From: an uncultured Prevotellaceae bacterium
GTDB taxonomy: Bacteria; Bacteroidota; Bacteroidia; Bacteroidales; Bacteroidaceae
DNA length: 16,138 nucleotides
Direction of reading: 5' to 3'
NCBI GenBank assembly: GCA_945827465.1
Contig: CALZOH010000047.1
Coordinates: 1 to 16,138, forward strand
In this document: positions 1-7,012 of the stretch, piece after piece
How the letters are laid out: every line of letters begins with the position of its first letter
How positions within the stretch are numbered: position 1 is the first letter of the stretch
Made by a program: the position numbers and the translations under genes
Notes under the pieces: generated by a model
Told to the model about the DNA's origin: nothing
Databases searched by the model: none
Seen by the model: the letters and a program-made list of their open reading frames with translations, nothing else

Positions 1-44
1 GCGAACAGGTGTAGATTCCACCATCGTTCCACCCATGTATTCAT

Positions 45-77
45 CGAACAAGTGTAGGGGCGTATCGCATACGCCCT
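45..77 (+). repeat. 33-bp palindromic repeat unit, copy 1
   Basis: The unit contains a perfect hairpin: GGGCGTAT at 58-65, loop CGC, ATACGCCC at 69-76. It matches the reverse complement of 149-181 at 32 of 33 positions; the single difference is at position 51 (A here, G in the other copy). Confidence 0.8.
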
Positions 78-148
78 CCATGGCAGCAAAAATGCACATT
101 CAACGATGGTGGTTTGTTCGCCGTTGTCATTACATTTCCGCCCACATC

Positions 149-181
149 AGGGCGTATGCGATACGCCCCTACACCTGTTCG
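149..181 (-). repeat. 33-bp palindromic repeat unit, copy 2, inverted
   Basis: This is the inverted partner of 45-77, with its own hairpin (150-157 pairs with 161-168 around a GCG loop). It is preceded by CGCCCACATC at 139-148, which recurs at 225-234 before a decayed third copy. Confidence 0.8.
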
Positions 182-224
182 TTTGAAATTTTGGTTTGAA
201 TGGTTTATGTGATGGTTTCATTTT

Positions 225-259
225 CGCCCACATCAGGGCATACGCCCTTCACATGAACG
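225..259 (-). repeat. Decayed third copy of the repeat unit
   Basis: The 15 bases CGCCCACATCAGGGC at 225-239 repeat 139-153 exactly. After them the hairpin is collapsed (ATACGCCCT follows directly, with about 7 bases of the stem and loop missing) and the end is degenerate (GAACG instead of GTTCG). It looks like a deletion derivative of copy 2. The remaining bases up to the promoter at 304 show no other structure. Confidence 0.6.
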
Positions 260-303
260 AAAAATGAAAACAACAAAACCCTGAAAAACTTTTGTTTTTC
301 GGC

Positions 304-333
304 TTGTCATTTCTCTCGTTTGCACTAACTTTG
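304..333 (+). promoter_or_regulatory. Bacteroidota-type promoter of the lipoprotein gene
   Basis: A -7 box TAACTTTG (326-333) matches the TAnnTTTG consensus. TTG at 304-306 lies 19 bases upstream, at the expected -33 position. Transcription would begin near 338, giving a leader of about 17 bases before the ATG at 355. This supports the start at 355 over the in-frame ATG at 292, which lies upstream of the promoter. Confidence 0.75.
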
Positions 334-354
334 CCCCGAGAGAATAGAAAAGAT

Positions 355-1338
355 ATGAAACGCATCAACAAATTAAAGGCTTTCATTGCCACTACATTAT
401 TGTGCAGCATTGCGTTGAGTGCTTGCAGCAGCGAAGACAAAACTACCACGGATGTGATCACAACCGAAGACGGTGTGATACAGAACGGAAAAAAGTTGAA
501 ATCCATCCGACAAACCTCGTGGAAGACTGTATCCGGCACCGACAGCACGTCACAGGGCTCGTATGAGCCGCAAGAATGCCTCTACAACTTTGATTACAAC
601 GATTACGGACTGCTGAAAGAGGTTCGATACACCGACAGCGACGGTCAAGTGACGACGACAACCTATTCGTGGGGCAGTCATTGTGTGTCGGCACTAAGCA
701 ATGGCAAGGTCACTACGTATCAGTTCGCCAACAATCGGGTATCGAAAGTGACCGGTGACATTTGGAAAGCCTCATATACCTACGACGTACTGATGCGACC
801 TATAAGAGTTCTGCGCAGTAGTGAGTCTCCCTACAACAGCGGCTTGTATGAGGCGACGTGGAACGGCGACCGAATCAACACCATTAAAGTGGAAGACGTG
901 GAAAATGGCATCAGTAACACCTATCAATACAAATACGGCGACAAGCCTTTTAAAGGATGGTGCCCCAAAAGTTCCCTCACCCTTCACTGGATGTTGGATG
1001 AAGATTACCTGGCTTGGGTTCATCCGGAGCTCTTTAGCCTGCGTGACTTGACCTATCCCAACAACGAGGGCTATATCACGGAAGAAGAGACGGTGACGAC
1101 GAGTGTAGACCGAAAGGTAGTCACCACCCGTAAAACCGTCAGAACCTACAATATGCAACTATCGTTTGACGTGAATCAGGACGGTAGCCTGTCGCGTCTG
1201 AACAGCATGGTCGTGATGGACACTCAGGTGACCACCACCCGCATTGACAATACGACCAATCCGGCCACGAAAGAGGTGACTACGGAGAATCCCTCTCACG
1301 TTACCTTTATGGACAGCTATAGTTATACCTGGCAGTAA
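355..1338 (+). CDS. Putative surface lipoprotein of unknown function
   Basis: The protein has 327 residues. It starts with a basic n-region (MKRINKLK) and a hydrophobic stretch ending in the lipobox LSAC, so Cys24 should be lipidated and the protein anchored in the outer membrane. The next residues, SSEDK, are acidic-rich, and in Bacteroidota such residues just after the Cys act as a surface export signal. The mature part is rich in Tyr, Thr and Asp, with repeated short beta-strand patterns such as YNFDYNDYG, YTYDVLMRP and YQYKYGD. These resemble the YD-type strands of Bacteroidales proteins annotated DUF4595, but I cannot confirm that family. Two Thr-rich segments follow at about residues 243-260 and 285-310. 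A terminator isolates the gene from the glycosidase downstream. A role in binding or adhesion is possible but unproven. The start at 355 is chosen because it yields a proper signal peptide and follows the promoter. Confidence 0.8.
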   Translation: MKRINKLKAFIATTLLCSIALSACSSEDKTTTDVITTEDGVIQNGKKLKSIRQTSWKTVSGTDSTSQGSYEPQECLYNFDYNDYGLLKEVRYTDSDGQVTTTTYSWGSHCVSALSNGKVTTYQFANNRVSKVTGDIWKASYTYDVLMRPIRVLRSSESPYNSGLYEATWNGDRINTIKVEDVENGISNTYQYKYGDKPFKGWCPKSSLTLHWMLDEDYLAWVHPELFSLRDLTYPNNEGYITEEETVTTSVDRKVVTTRKTVRTYNMQLSFDVNQDGSLSRLNSMVVMDTQVTTTRIDNTTNPATKEVTTENPSHVTFMDSYSYTWQ

Positions 1339-1369
1339 GCACCGGGAAAGCGTCAACATGGACGAAAAG

Positions 1370-1420
1370 AACCGTCTGTTTCCTTAATTTTAAGTACGGA
1401 GGCAGACGGTTTTCATCGTT
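1370..1420 (+). terminator. Intrinsic terminator after the lipoprotein gene
   Basis: AACCGTCTG (1370-1378) pairs perfectly with CAGACGGTT (1403-1411). An inner CTTAA/TTAAG stem (1383-1387 with 1390-1394) shortens the loop. T-rich sequence follows (1409-1425). It lies 31 bases after the stop codon. Confidence 0.75.
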
Positions 1421-1426
1421 TTTTCG

Positions 1427-1434
1427 TACATTTG
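1427..1434 (+). promoter_or_regulatory. -7 box of the triple-barrel glycosidase gene
   Basis: TACATTTG matches TAnnTTTG and directly follows the T-tract of the preceding terminator. No clear -33 TTTG is found at 19-21 bases. Initiation near 1439 would leave a leader of about 80 bases before the ATG at 1520. Confidence 0.55.
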
Positions 1435-1519
1435 CCGTCGATAGAGGGTGGACAACAGAGGCCTCACGGTCTACCGCCCCTCGTATTAAAAGAATCAACC
1501 CTATATATTGGTATTACTC

Positions 1520-4168
1520 ATGACTAAAAGATCTTTACTGATAGGCTTCTTCCTCCTGCTATTAGGTGGTTTCACACCGGTCGAAGCCCAAGAGAGACTC
1601 ATTCTGACATCAACTTCGTCGAAATATCCCTATCAACGCGGTCAGTGGGGGCCCGCCGAATGCAAGGCGTGGCAGGAAAAATACGAACCCATCATCGGCA
1701 TCAACCATCCGGAGCCGCCCAATTCGGCCATGAGCCGCATTGAGTCGTATCGGGTGGCGGCCGACTTAGGATACAACTCCGTCAGACAATGGACGGGCGG
1801 AACTTACGCGCAAGACTACATCAACAACCTGGAGTCGGCTCTGGCCGACGCGGCAGCCTGCGGCATGACGTTTGCTCCGGTGTTTGGTTTTCCCCAAAGT
1901 TTCTATGGTTGGGAAGACAAAGAGGCCGGACTGAAAGCCTTGGAAGGGGTGGTGAGAGAAATTATACGCCACTTCCGTGGTGACGACCGCATCGTTTTGT
2001 GGGATATCTGGAACGAACCGGAGATGCACAAGGTTGAAGACGTGAAGCTCCAGATGGAATGGATCAAGAAAATGGCCCAATGGTGTCGCGAAGAAGGTTG
2101 CACGCAGGCCATCACAGCCTCGATTGTATGGGATTCAGGCATTGCCTCCGCCTCAGAGAACACCACCCAAATGGCTTACCGCAAGGCAGCAGAGGCACAA
2201 ATGGACCTACACAACTTCCACGACTATTCTGTACAGGAATCTCACAGTAAAAACGTGGGCGTGATGGCTGACCGACTGAAAACCATCCGTGATTGTCCGC
2301 TGGTCTGCACCGAAGCCATGATACACACGAACGGATCGGGCGTGGTACGCTCTCTCTCGGAGTTCGCAAAGCTCCACATCAACTTCTATACATGGGGACT
2401 ACACGCCTGTGACGCCAACTGGGAAGTGTCGTGGGGACGGTCTACCTTCTATGCCTGGGAGCCTATCTTCCATAACATCCTGTTTGCAAACGGTGACGCC
2501 GTTGATCCGCGTGAATTGGAATGCATTAGGACCTTTAGATTCGTTGAACCCGGTGAAAGCATTGACCCCGGCGTAGAGAACAGCGAGCGGTGGACAGAGC
2601 GACGAGCCTGGAAGTGGATGAATCAAGAGCCGATCAAAGGTCTACGATGCGAGAGTTACGACGAAGCTAAGGCCGCTATCAGTCGTCACAGCGGAGACAG
2701 ACTCTATAACTGCATCAACGTAAGGTTGAAATACAGCGACTACACGGCGGGTGCCAGTTCGTTCAAGAGCAAACTGACCCAGCTACTCAAAGATGCCGAC
2801 GCCGCCGGAATGACCGTGATACCGACATTGGCCGATGAAAGCAACCTGAACAGCAGCATTGCCTCTACCGCGAAATACATAGAAGACGTGATCAACAGCT
2901 TTTATCAGGATCGTCGCATCAAAGGCTGGAACGTCGTAGAGCAAACGGCCGAAGCCAATACCTCCACCCTGAGTCAAAAGCTCAAAGCCTTGTTCAGCTA
3001 CATCCGCTACAGCTTCCCGTGCCAACCCATTTTTGCCACGCCACGGGTAGATGCCGACGTCACACCCGACGCGACGAAGGACGACGTGGCCAACACCATG
3101 TGGAAATACAGCGACGTGACGGCTTACACGGCTACGAGCCAACTTGGACGCGACTGGCACCGGGCCGCCTTCACGGCCTATGAAAGGCCGATCTTCTGCC
3201 TCTCGACCGAGACCATCCAGGAAGACTTCGCCGACATGAACGTCACGTGGTTTGCCACGACCGAACAAGAGGCTGAAACGGTAGCCGCCTACCGGCACCG
3301 GCCCCTCACCCTGCTCTCGAGCGATGAGCGTTGGCCCTCGTGGAAAGCCTTTGCCTGGGTGAACGGAAGGGTGACGAAGGGACTTTCGGCCACCAACATC
3401 AACGACGCCATCAGTAAGGCCCAGGACCAGATCGGTAAAAACATCTACAACAGTCTGCACGTCGTGCTCAGCCTGTCAGGGTACCAGTCGGACAAGGAAG
3501 ACTTCTTCGCGCGTTTCGACGAACTGCTGACCACGGCAGAACAAGCCAACATGACCATCTTACCCAGTTTGATTAATGACAACTTTGCCGGCCGTGACAA
3601 CGAACTCTTGATCGGCTACGTGAAAGAATTTGTGGGCCGTTACGCCAACGACCCCCGCATCATGGCCTGGGATTTGTTCTATCGTCCGGGCACGAGCTAC
3701 ACCAATTCGGCCAAAACCATGGAAGTGTTGCCCCTCTTGTTTGAGGCAGCCAAGAGCATGCGGCCCATTCATCCCGTTATGGCCACCCCCACCGTTACGG
3801 TGAACACGTCGGGTTTTCCGGAGGACTACGTCGACGCCCTCGTGCACGGGCATCGTAACGGATGGTCAAGGCTCAGTTACGGCAACCGCGGCTCTGTAGA
3901 GATGTGCTCGCTCATCTGGAAGCTGAGCGACGTGATCAGCTACACCGCCACACAAAGCTCGCCCTATTTGGGTTGGCTCAATTCAGTGGCCTACAAATAC
4001 GGCAGACCGATGCTGTGCATCGATTGGAAACCTGTGAACACGGAAGAAACGAGCAAGAGTCTCGACATCTTTGAAGACTTCCACGTCGGATGGTACATGA
4101 ACGGCACGAAAGTGACCGACGAGGAAGCCTCGGCCTTTAACTACCGGCCCATTGTAACGCCTCATTAA
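1520..4168 (+). CDS. Secreted clan GH-A glycoside hydrolase with three tandem barrel-like modules
   Basis: The protein has 882 residues. A type I signal peptide (hydrophobic LLIGFFLLLLGG, cleavage near VEA-QE) sends it to the periplasm or beyond. Module 1 (about residues 25-345) resembles the clan GH-A (beta/alpha)8 proteins often labelled cellulase-family or 1,4-beta-xylanase in Bacteroidales. WDIWNEPE (161-168) supplies the acid/base Glu166, and VCTEAMIH supplies the probable nucleophile Glu265. Modules 2 (about 361-602) and 3 (about 603-882) align with each other and with module 1: the GMT..P / NMT..P strand, the W-D/N turn before the acid/base site, and the C-x-E strand are all recognisable. 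Yet Glu166 is replaced by Gln475 and Arg722, and Glu265 by Ser562 and Asp835. They are therefore probably non-catalytic, serving binding or structure. Substrate is unknown. An in-frame TTG at 1508 is a less likely start, because the ATG at 1520 begins directly with the signal peptide. Confidence 0.85.
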   Translation: MTKRSLLIGFFLLLLGGFTPVEAQERLILTSTSSKYPYQRGQWGPAECKAWQEKYEPIIGINHPEPPNSAMSRIESYRVAADLGYNSVRQWTGGTYAQDYINNLESALADAAACGMTFAPVFGFPQSFYGWEDKEAGLKALEGVVREIIRHFRGDDRIVLWDIWNEPEMHKVEDVKLQMEWIKKMAQWCREEGCTQAITASIVWDSGIASASENTTQMAYRKAAEAQMDLHNFHDYSVQESHSKNVGVMADRLKTIRDCPLVCTEAMIHTNGSGVVRSLSEFAKLHINFYTWGLHACDANWEVSWGRSTFYAWEPIFHNILFANGDAVDPRELECIRTFRFVEPGESIDPGVENSERWTERRAWKWMNQEPIKGLRCESYDEAKAAISRHSGDRLYNCINVRLKYSDYTAGASSFKSKLTQLLKDADAAGMTVIPTLADESNLNSSIASTAKYIEDVINSFYQDRRIKGWNVVEQTAEANTSTLSQKLKALFSYIRYSFPCQPIFATPRVDADVTPDATKDDVANTMWKYSDVTAYTATSQLGRDWHRAAFTAYERPIFCLSTETIQEDFADMNVTWFATTEQEAETVAAYRHRPLTLLSSDERWPSWKAFAWVNGRVTKGLSATNINDAISKAQDQIGKNIYNSLHVVLSLSGYQSDKEDFFARFDELLTTAEQANMTILPSLINDNFAGRDNELLIGYVKEFVGRYANDPRIMAWDLFYRPGTSYTNSAKTMEVLPLLFEAAKSMRPIHPVMATPTVTVNTSGFPEDYVDALVHGHRNGWSRLSYGNRGSVEMCSLIWKLSDVISYTATQSSPYLGWLNSVAYKYGRPMLCIDWKPVNTEETSKSLDIFEDFHVGWYMNGTKVTDEEASAFNYRPIVTPH

Positions 4169-4201
4169 AATACAAATTTAGATATAATTATTCAAGATTA
4201 G

Positions 4202-4232
4202 GGGAATAAGCCGTGAGGTTTGTTCCCTTTTT
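4202..4232 (+). terminator. Intrinsic terminator of the triple-barrel glycosidase gene
   Basis: An 11-bp stem (4202-4212 with 4217-4227, two G-T wobbles) closes a GTGA tetraloop and is followed by five T residues (4228-4232). It lies 33 bases after the stop at 4168, between two convergent genes. On the minus strand the stem is not followed by a T-tract, so it mainly serves the plus-strand gene. Confidence 0.85.
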
Positions 4233-4263
4233 CAGGTCGTTACAGACAGAAGCAAGCGTCGAA

Positions 4264-4926
4264 TCAGGAAAGCAGGGAGAGGATGTCGGCCGGAGTTTCG
4301 ACCAAACAGGTGGCACCGGCCTCGACCAGGTCGCGACGATCGCGAAAACCCCACAGCACCGACACGCACGGCAGACCGGAGCGACGGGCGGTTTCGAGGT
4401 CTACTTCGGAGTCGCCCACGTAGACAGCCTCGGACGGTTGCGAACCAAGCCGCTGCAAGGCCGCAAAGACCGCGTCGGGCCATGGTTTGCGGCGTACTTC
4501 GGCACTTTCGCCGATGGCAACGGGTATGACGGAGGAGAAAAAGCGCTGATGCAGCTCCGTCACGGCCGGTTGGAGCTTGTTAGACACGATGGCCAAGCGC
4601 AGACCGCGGTCGGACAGGCTTTGTAACAGGGGCATGACACCCTCGTAGGGACGCGTTTGGTCGAGGCAATGCTCCATATAATGGGTGCGAAAGGAGGCGA
4701 AGACCTCTTCAAACAACTCGGGAGAGGTCTGTCGGGGCACACTCTGCTCCATCAAGCGACGGATGCCATTCCCCAAGAAGCGGCGCACGTCTTGGACGGA
4801 ACGCGGAGGAAGGCCGTGGAGACGGAGAGCATGGTTGACACTGGCCGACAAATCGGTCAACGTATCGAGCAAGGTGCCATCGAGGTCGAACACCCAGGTT
4901 GAAGCTTGCGCATAAGAAGGTTTCAT
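4264..4926 (-). CDS. gph: HAD-family phosphatase, probable phosphoglycolate phosphatase
   Basis: This 220-residue cytoplasmic protein has the four haloacid dehalogenase motifs: FDLDGT with Asp14 (nucleophile) and Asp16, VSNK with Ser115, RRKPWPD with Lys147, and VGDSEVD with Asp172 and Asp176. The helical cap between motifs I and II (about residues 20-90) places it with the Gph/PGP-type subclass, which hydrolyses 2-phosphoglycolate or related small phosphate esters; the true substrate cannot be read from sequence. The start at 4926 is preferred over an in-frame ATG at 4983 because the -7 box lies between them at 4951-4958, so only the shorter form would be made from that promoter. It is monocistronic, convergent with the glycosidase at 1520 and divergent from the GH125 gene. 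Confidence 0.85.
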   Translation of the reverse strand: MKPSYAQASTWVFDLDGTLLDTLTDLSASVNHALRLHGLPPRSVQDVRRFLGNGIRRLMEQSVPRQTSPELFEEVFASFRTHYMEHCLDQTRPYEGVMPLLQSLSDRGLRLAIVSNKLQPAVTELHQRFFSSVIPVAIGESAEVRRKPWPDAVFAALQRLGSQPSEAVYVGDSEVDLETARRSGLPCVSVLWGFRDRRDLVEAGATCLVETPADILSLLS

Positions 4927-4950
4927 CAGAAAGAAGCGAATTTGGTAGGG

Positions 4951-4958
4951 CAAAAGTA
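4951..4958 (-). promoter_or_regulatory. -7 box of the HAD phosphatase gene
   Basis: On the minus strand this reads TACTTTTG, a match to TAnnTTTG, about 24 bases upstream of the ATG. A TTG at 4981-4983 sits 22 bases away, slightly farther than the usual 19-21. Confidence 0.6.
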
Positions 4959-5022
4959 CAGAAAAGCATCGGCGTGCAGACAATTAGAAGGCGAAAAGAA
5001 AGACAGAAAGCCGAGAATGATG

Positions 5023-5030
5023 TAACTTTG
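5023..5030 (+). promoter_or_regulatory. -7 box of the GH125 gene
   Basis: TAACTTTG matches TAnnTTTG, with the ATG 28 bases downstream. No TTTG is seen at the -33 spacing. With the box at 4951-4958 it forms a divergent promoter region between the phosphatase and the GH125 gene. Confidence 0.6.
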
Positions 5031-5058
5031 TAACCTGAAACCAACAAACTGTATAGAC

Positions 5059-6531
5059 ATGAGAATTATAGCCGCCTTGGCTCTGGCGAGTGCCACCTGG
5101 GGCATGACTTGCCATGCACACCGTCCGACGGAGAGTGACCTGCAACGCGCAGACAACACGAAAGTGTACGTTTCACAGCGTCCCGCCGTGGACCTGCGCA
5201 AGTTTCACAGCGAAGCAGTGGAACAAGAGATCAAACGCATCAAGAAACTATTGAAGAATCCCTATTTGTCATGGATGTTCGAGAACTGTTACCCCAACAC
5301 CCTCGACACCACCGTGCTCTACGGACTGGAGGACGGAGACGATGATACCTATGTCATCACCGGAGACATCAACGCCATGTGGCTGCGGGACAGTTCGGCA
5401 CAGGTGTACCCGTATCTAAGCCTGGCCCGCAAGGATAAAAAGCTTCAGAAGATGCTGCGGGGCGTAATCAGACGACAGGCGAAATACGTACTCACCGACC
5501 CCTACGCCAATGCTTTCTACGGGCATGGCGGCACACCCGAGCACGAAGACGACTATACGGAGATGAAACCGGGCGTGTTCGAGCGCAAATACGAGCTCGA
5601 CTCGGTGTGTTATCCGATATTCCTGGCTTATGCTTACTGGAAAGAGACGGGTGATCTGAGCGCCTTCGATGAACTGTGGGTGCGCTCCATTAAAGCGACC
5701 TATGATCTGATGCGGGAGCAACAGCGTAAAGGCAGTTTCAAGACCCCATACCGCTTCGTCAGAAAGTCGCCGGCCATGCATGACACGCAAAGCAACTCCG
5801 GCTACGGTCATCCGGCAGGATATTGCGGACTGATCGCCTCTTCATTCCGTCCATCCGACGACTGCACGATCTTCCCTTTCCTTATACCGAGCAACTTCTT
5901 TGCCGTTTCCGTACTGAAAAAAGCCGCCGAAATACTGAGAGTGATCCAAGTACCCGACCTGGCCAAGGATTGTGAAGCATTGGCCGACGAAGTACACGAA
6001 GCCATTATGAAGCACGCCGTGGTAAATCACCCCAAGTACGGCTTGATATACGCCTTTGAAGTAGACGGTTTCGGCAGTCGTCTGCTGATGGACGACGCCA
6101 ACGCACCCGGTTTGTTGTCGTTACCCTTCCTGGACTGCCTTCCGGTGACCGACCCCATCTATCAGAATACCCGCAAGTTTGTGTGGAGCGAAGACAATCC
6201 GTACTTCTTCAGAGGTAAAGTAGGCGAAGGAATCGGCGGACCACACATTGGTTACGACATGGTTTGGCCCATGAGCGTCATTGTGAAGGCATCTACCAGC
6301 CAAAGCGATGACGAAATCAAGGAATGCCTCACTCAAATCATGAACACAGACGCCGGACTGGGCTTCATTCATGAGTCGTTCCATAAAGACAATCCCGAGA
6401 AATTCACCCGTAGCTGGATGGCCTGGGCCAATACCATCTTCGGACAGCTCATTGTGAAGCTGGTTGACGAAGGAAAACTGGACCTGCTCAACAGTTTGCC
6501 GCTGCCCAATCATCCGGCCAAGGACAAATAA
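5059..6531 (+). CDS. Secreted GH125 exo-alpha-1,6-mannosidase
   Basis: The protein has 490 residues with a signal peptide (MRIIAALALASATWG, cleavage near CHA-HRP). The rest matches the GH125 family, formerly DUF1237, an (alpha/alpha)6 barrel: TGDINAMWLRDSSAQVYPY near residues 98-116, YELDSVCYP, RPSDD (264-268), GEGIGGPHIGYDMVWP, and FIHESFHKDNP with FTRSWMAWAN near the end. GH125 enzymes are inverting exo-alpha-1,6-mannosidases acting on N-glycans or fungal mannan. The Asp267/Asp268 pair and Glu439 lie about 172 residues apart, similar to the acid and base of characterised members, so I assign them as catalytic by inference. Length is typical and full. The gene has its own promoter and stands alone, without other mannan genes in the window. 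Confidence 0.9.
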   Translation: MRIIAALALASATWGMTCHAHRPTESDLQRADNTKVYVSQRPAVDLRKFHSEAVEQEIKRIKKLLKNPYLSWMFENCYPNTLDTTVLYGLEDGDDDTYVITGDINAMWLRDSSAQVYPYLSLARKDKKLQKMLRGVIRRQAKYVLTDPYANAFYGHGGTPEHEDDYTEMKPGVFERKYELDSVCYPIFLAYAYWKETGDLSAFDELWVRSIKATYDLMREQQRKGSFKTPYRFVRKSPAMHDTQSNSGYGHPAGYCGLIASSFRPSDDCTIFPFLIPSNFFAVSVLKKAAEILRVIQVPDLAKDCEALADEVHEAIMKHAVVNHPKYGLIYAFEVDGFGSRLLMDDANAPGLLSLPFLDCLPVTDPIYQNTRKFVWSEDNPYFFRGKVGEGIGGPHIGYDMVWPMSVIVKASTSQSDDEIKECLTQIMNTDAGLGFIHESFHKDNPEKFTRSWMAWANTIFGQLIVKLVDEGKLDLLNSLPLPNHPAKDK

Positions 6532-6540
6532 GGAACGCGC

Positions 6541-6615
6541 GAGGGTTTCATCCCTCTGTAACCGCCCTCAACACAACGTCCCCGAAAACGGCCAAGGCCT
6601 GTCTTCGGGGACGTT
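6541..6615. terminator. Two hairpins between convergent GH125 and MmcQ/YjbR genes
   Basis: A small hairpin (GAGGG 6541-6545 with CCCTC 6552-6556) is followed by a perfect 12-bp stem, AACGTCCCCGAA (6575-6586) with its complement at 6604-6615. The 17-base loop contains an inner GGCC/GGCC pair. The hairpins sit where both convergent transcripts should end, but neither strand shows a T-tract, so termination is inferred from place and stability only. Confidence 0.5.
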
Positions 6616-6632
6616 GCTATAGGGACGAGCGA

Positions 6633-6980
6633 TTACTGCAACCCTTCACGCAGTCGTCGGGGCAGTTTTGACACCACCAAGTGATAGGAGCGATTGACGA
6701 GTTCGATGAATAGAGCATCGGACACATCTGCATGAAAGGCCACTTGGTTCCAATGCTTCTTGTTGAAATGGTAAGCCCCGTCTATTCCGGCATACCGATC
6801 GCGCAGTTCGAGAGCATAGTCAGGGTCGCACTTCATGCAAGCATAGTCGGTATGCTCCAGGTCGACGCACAAGAACATCTTGCCGGCCACCTTGAACACC
6901 AGTGTCGACTCATCAAAAGGGAAGCACTCCACTACCCCGGGTAGCGAGAGAGCATGGTGACGAAGAAATTCAATATTCAT
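6633..6980 (-). CDS. MmcQ/YjbR family protein
   Basis: This 115-residue cytoplasmic protein fits the MmcQ/YjbR family (DUF419): an N-terminal helix (MNIEFLRHHALSLPGV), the strands with FPFDESTLVFKVAGKMF, the conserved KHWNQVAF segment, and a C-terminal helix (LFIELVNRSYHLVVSKLP). The family has a compact fold likened to double-wing DNA-binding proteins, but no defined function. It lies 32 bases downstream of the ABC-F gene on the same strand with no terminator between, so the two are probably co-transcribed. The length is normal for the family. Confidence 0.88.
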   Translation of the reverse strand: MNIEFLRHHALSLPGVVECFPFDESTLVFKVAGKMFLCVDLEHTDYACMKCDPDYALELRDRYAGIDGAYHFNKKHWNQVAFHADVSDALFIELVNRSYHLVVSKLPRRLREGLQ

Positions 6981-7012
6981 ATAAAAGGAAGATAGGGTGA
7001 ATGGAACTGCGT

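Larger units (their letters stand above)
2..181. repeat. MITE-like or REP-type non-coding repeat element
   Basis: The 13 bases at 2-14 (CGAACAGGTGTAG) are the exact reverse complement of 169-181, so this 180-bp stretch is bounded by perfect terminal inverted repeats. Inside it, 45-77 and 149-181 form a 33-bp inverted repeat with one mismatch, and 18-28 pairs with 102-112 (CCACCATCGTT). No open reading frame fills it and no transposase is near. It could be a non-autonomous mobile element, or a cluster of REP-like palindromes of the kind scattered in Bacteroidales intergenic regions. The contig starts here, as expected if the assembly broke in a multicopy repeat. A target-site duplication cannot be tested because the left flank is missing. 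Confidence 0.6.

Noticed and set aside
1..260. Possible CRISPR array from repeated units
   Set aside because: The copies are mainly inverted and differently spaced, with no run of equal direct repeats and spacers and no cas genes nearby.
249..548. Minus-strand open frame of 99 codons
   Set aside because: It overlaps the promoter and signal peptide of the lipoprotein gene, has no promoter box of its own and no recognisable features.
2783..3460. Long minus-strand open frame (225 codons) inside the glycosidase
   Set aside because: It is antisense to a well-supported coding region whose modules align with each other; its length reflects codon composition, and the product has no recognisable motif.
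4927..4983. N-terminal extension of the HAD phosphatase
   Set aside because: The extension contains the gene's own -7 box at 4951-4958, and the HAD fold begins right after the ATG at 4926.
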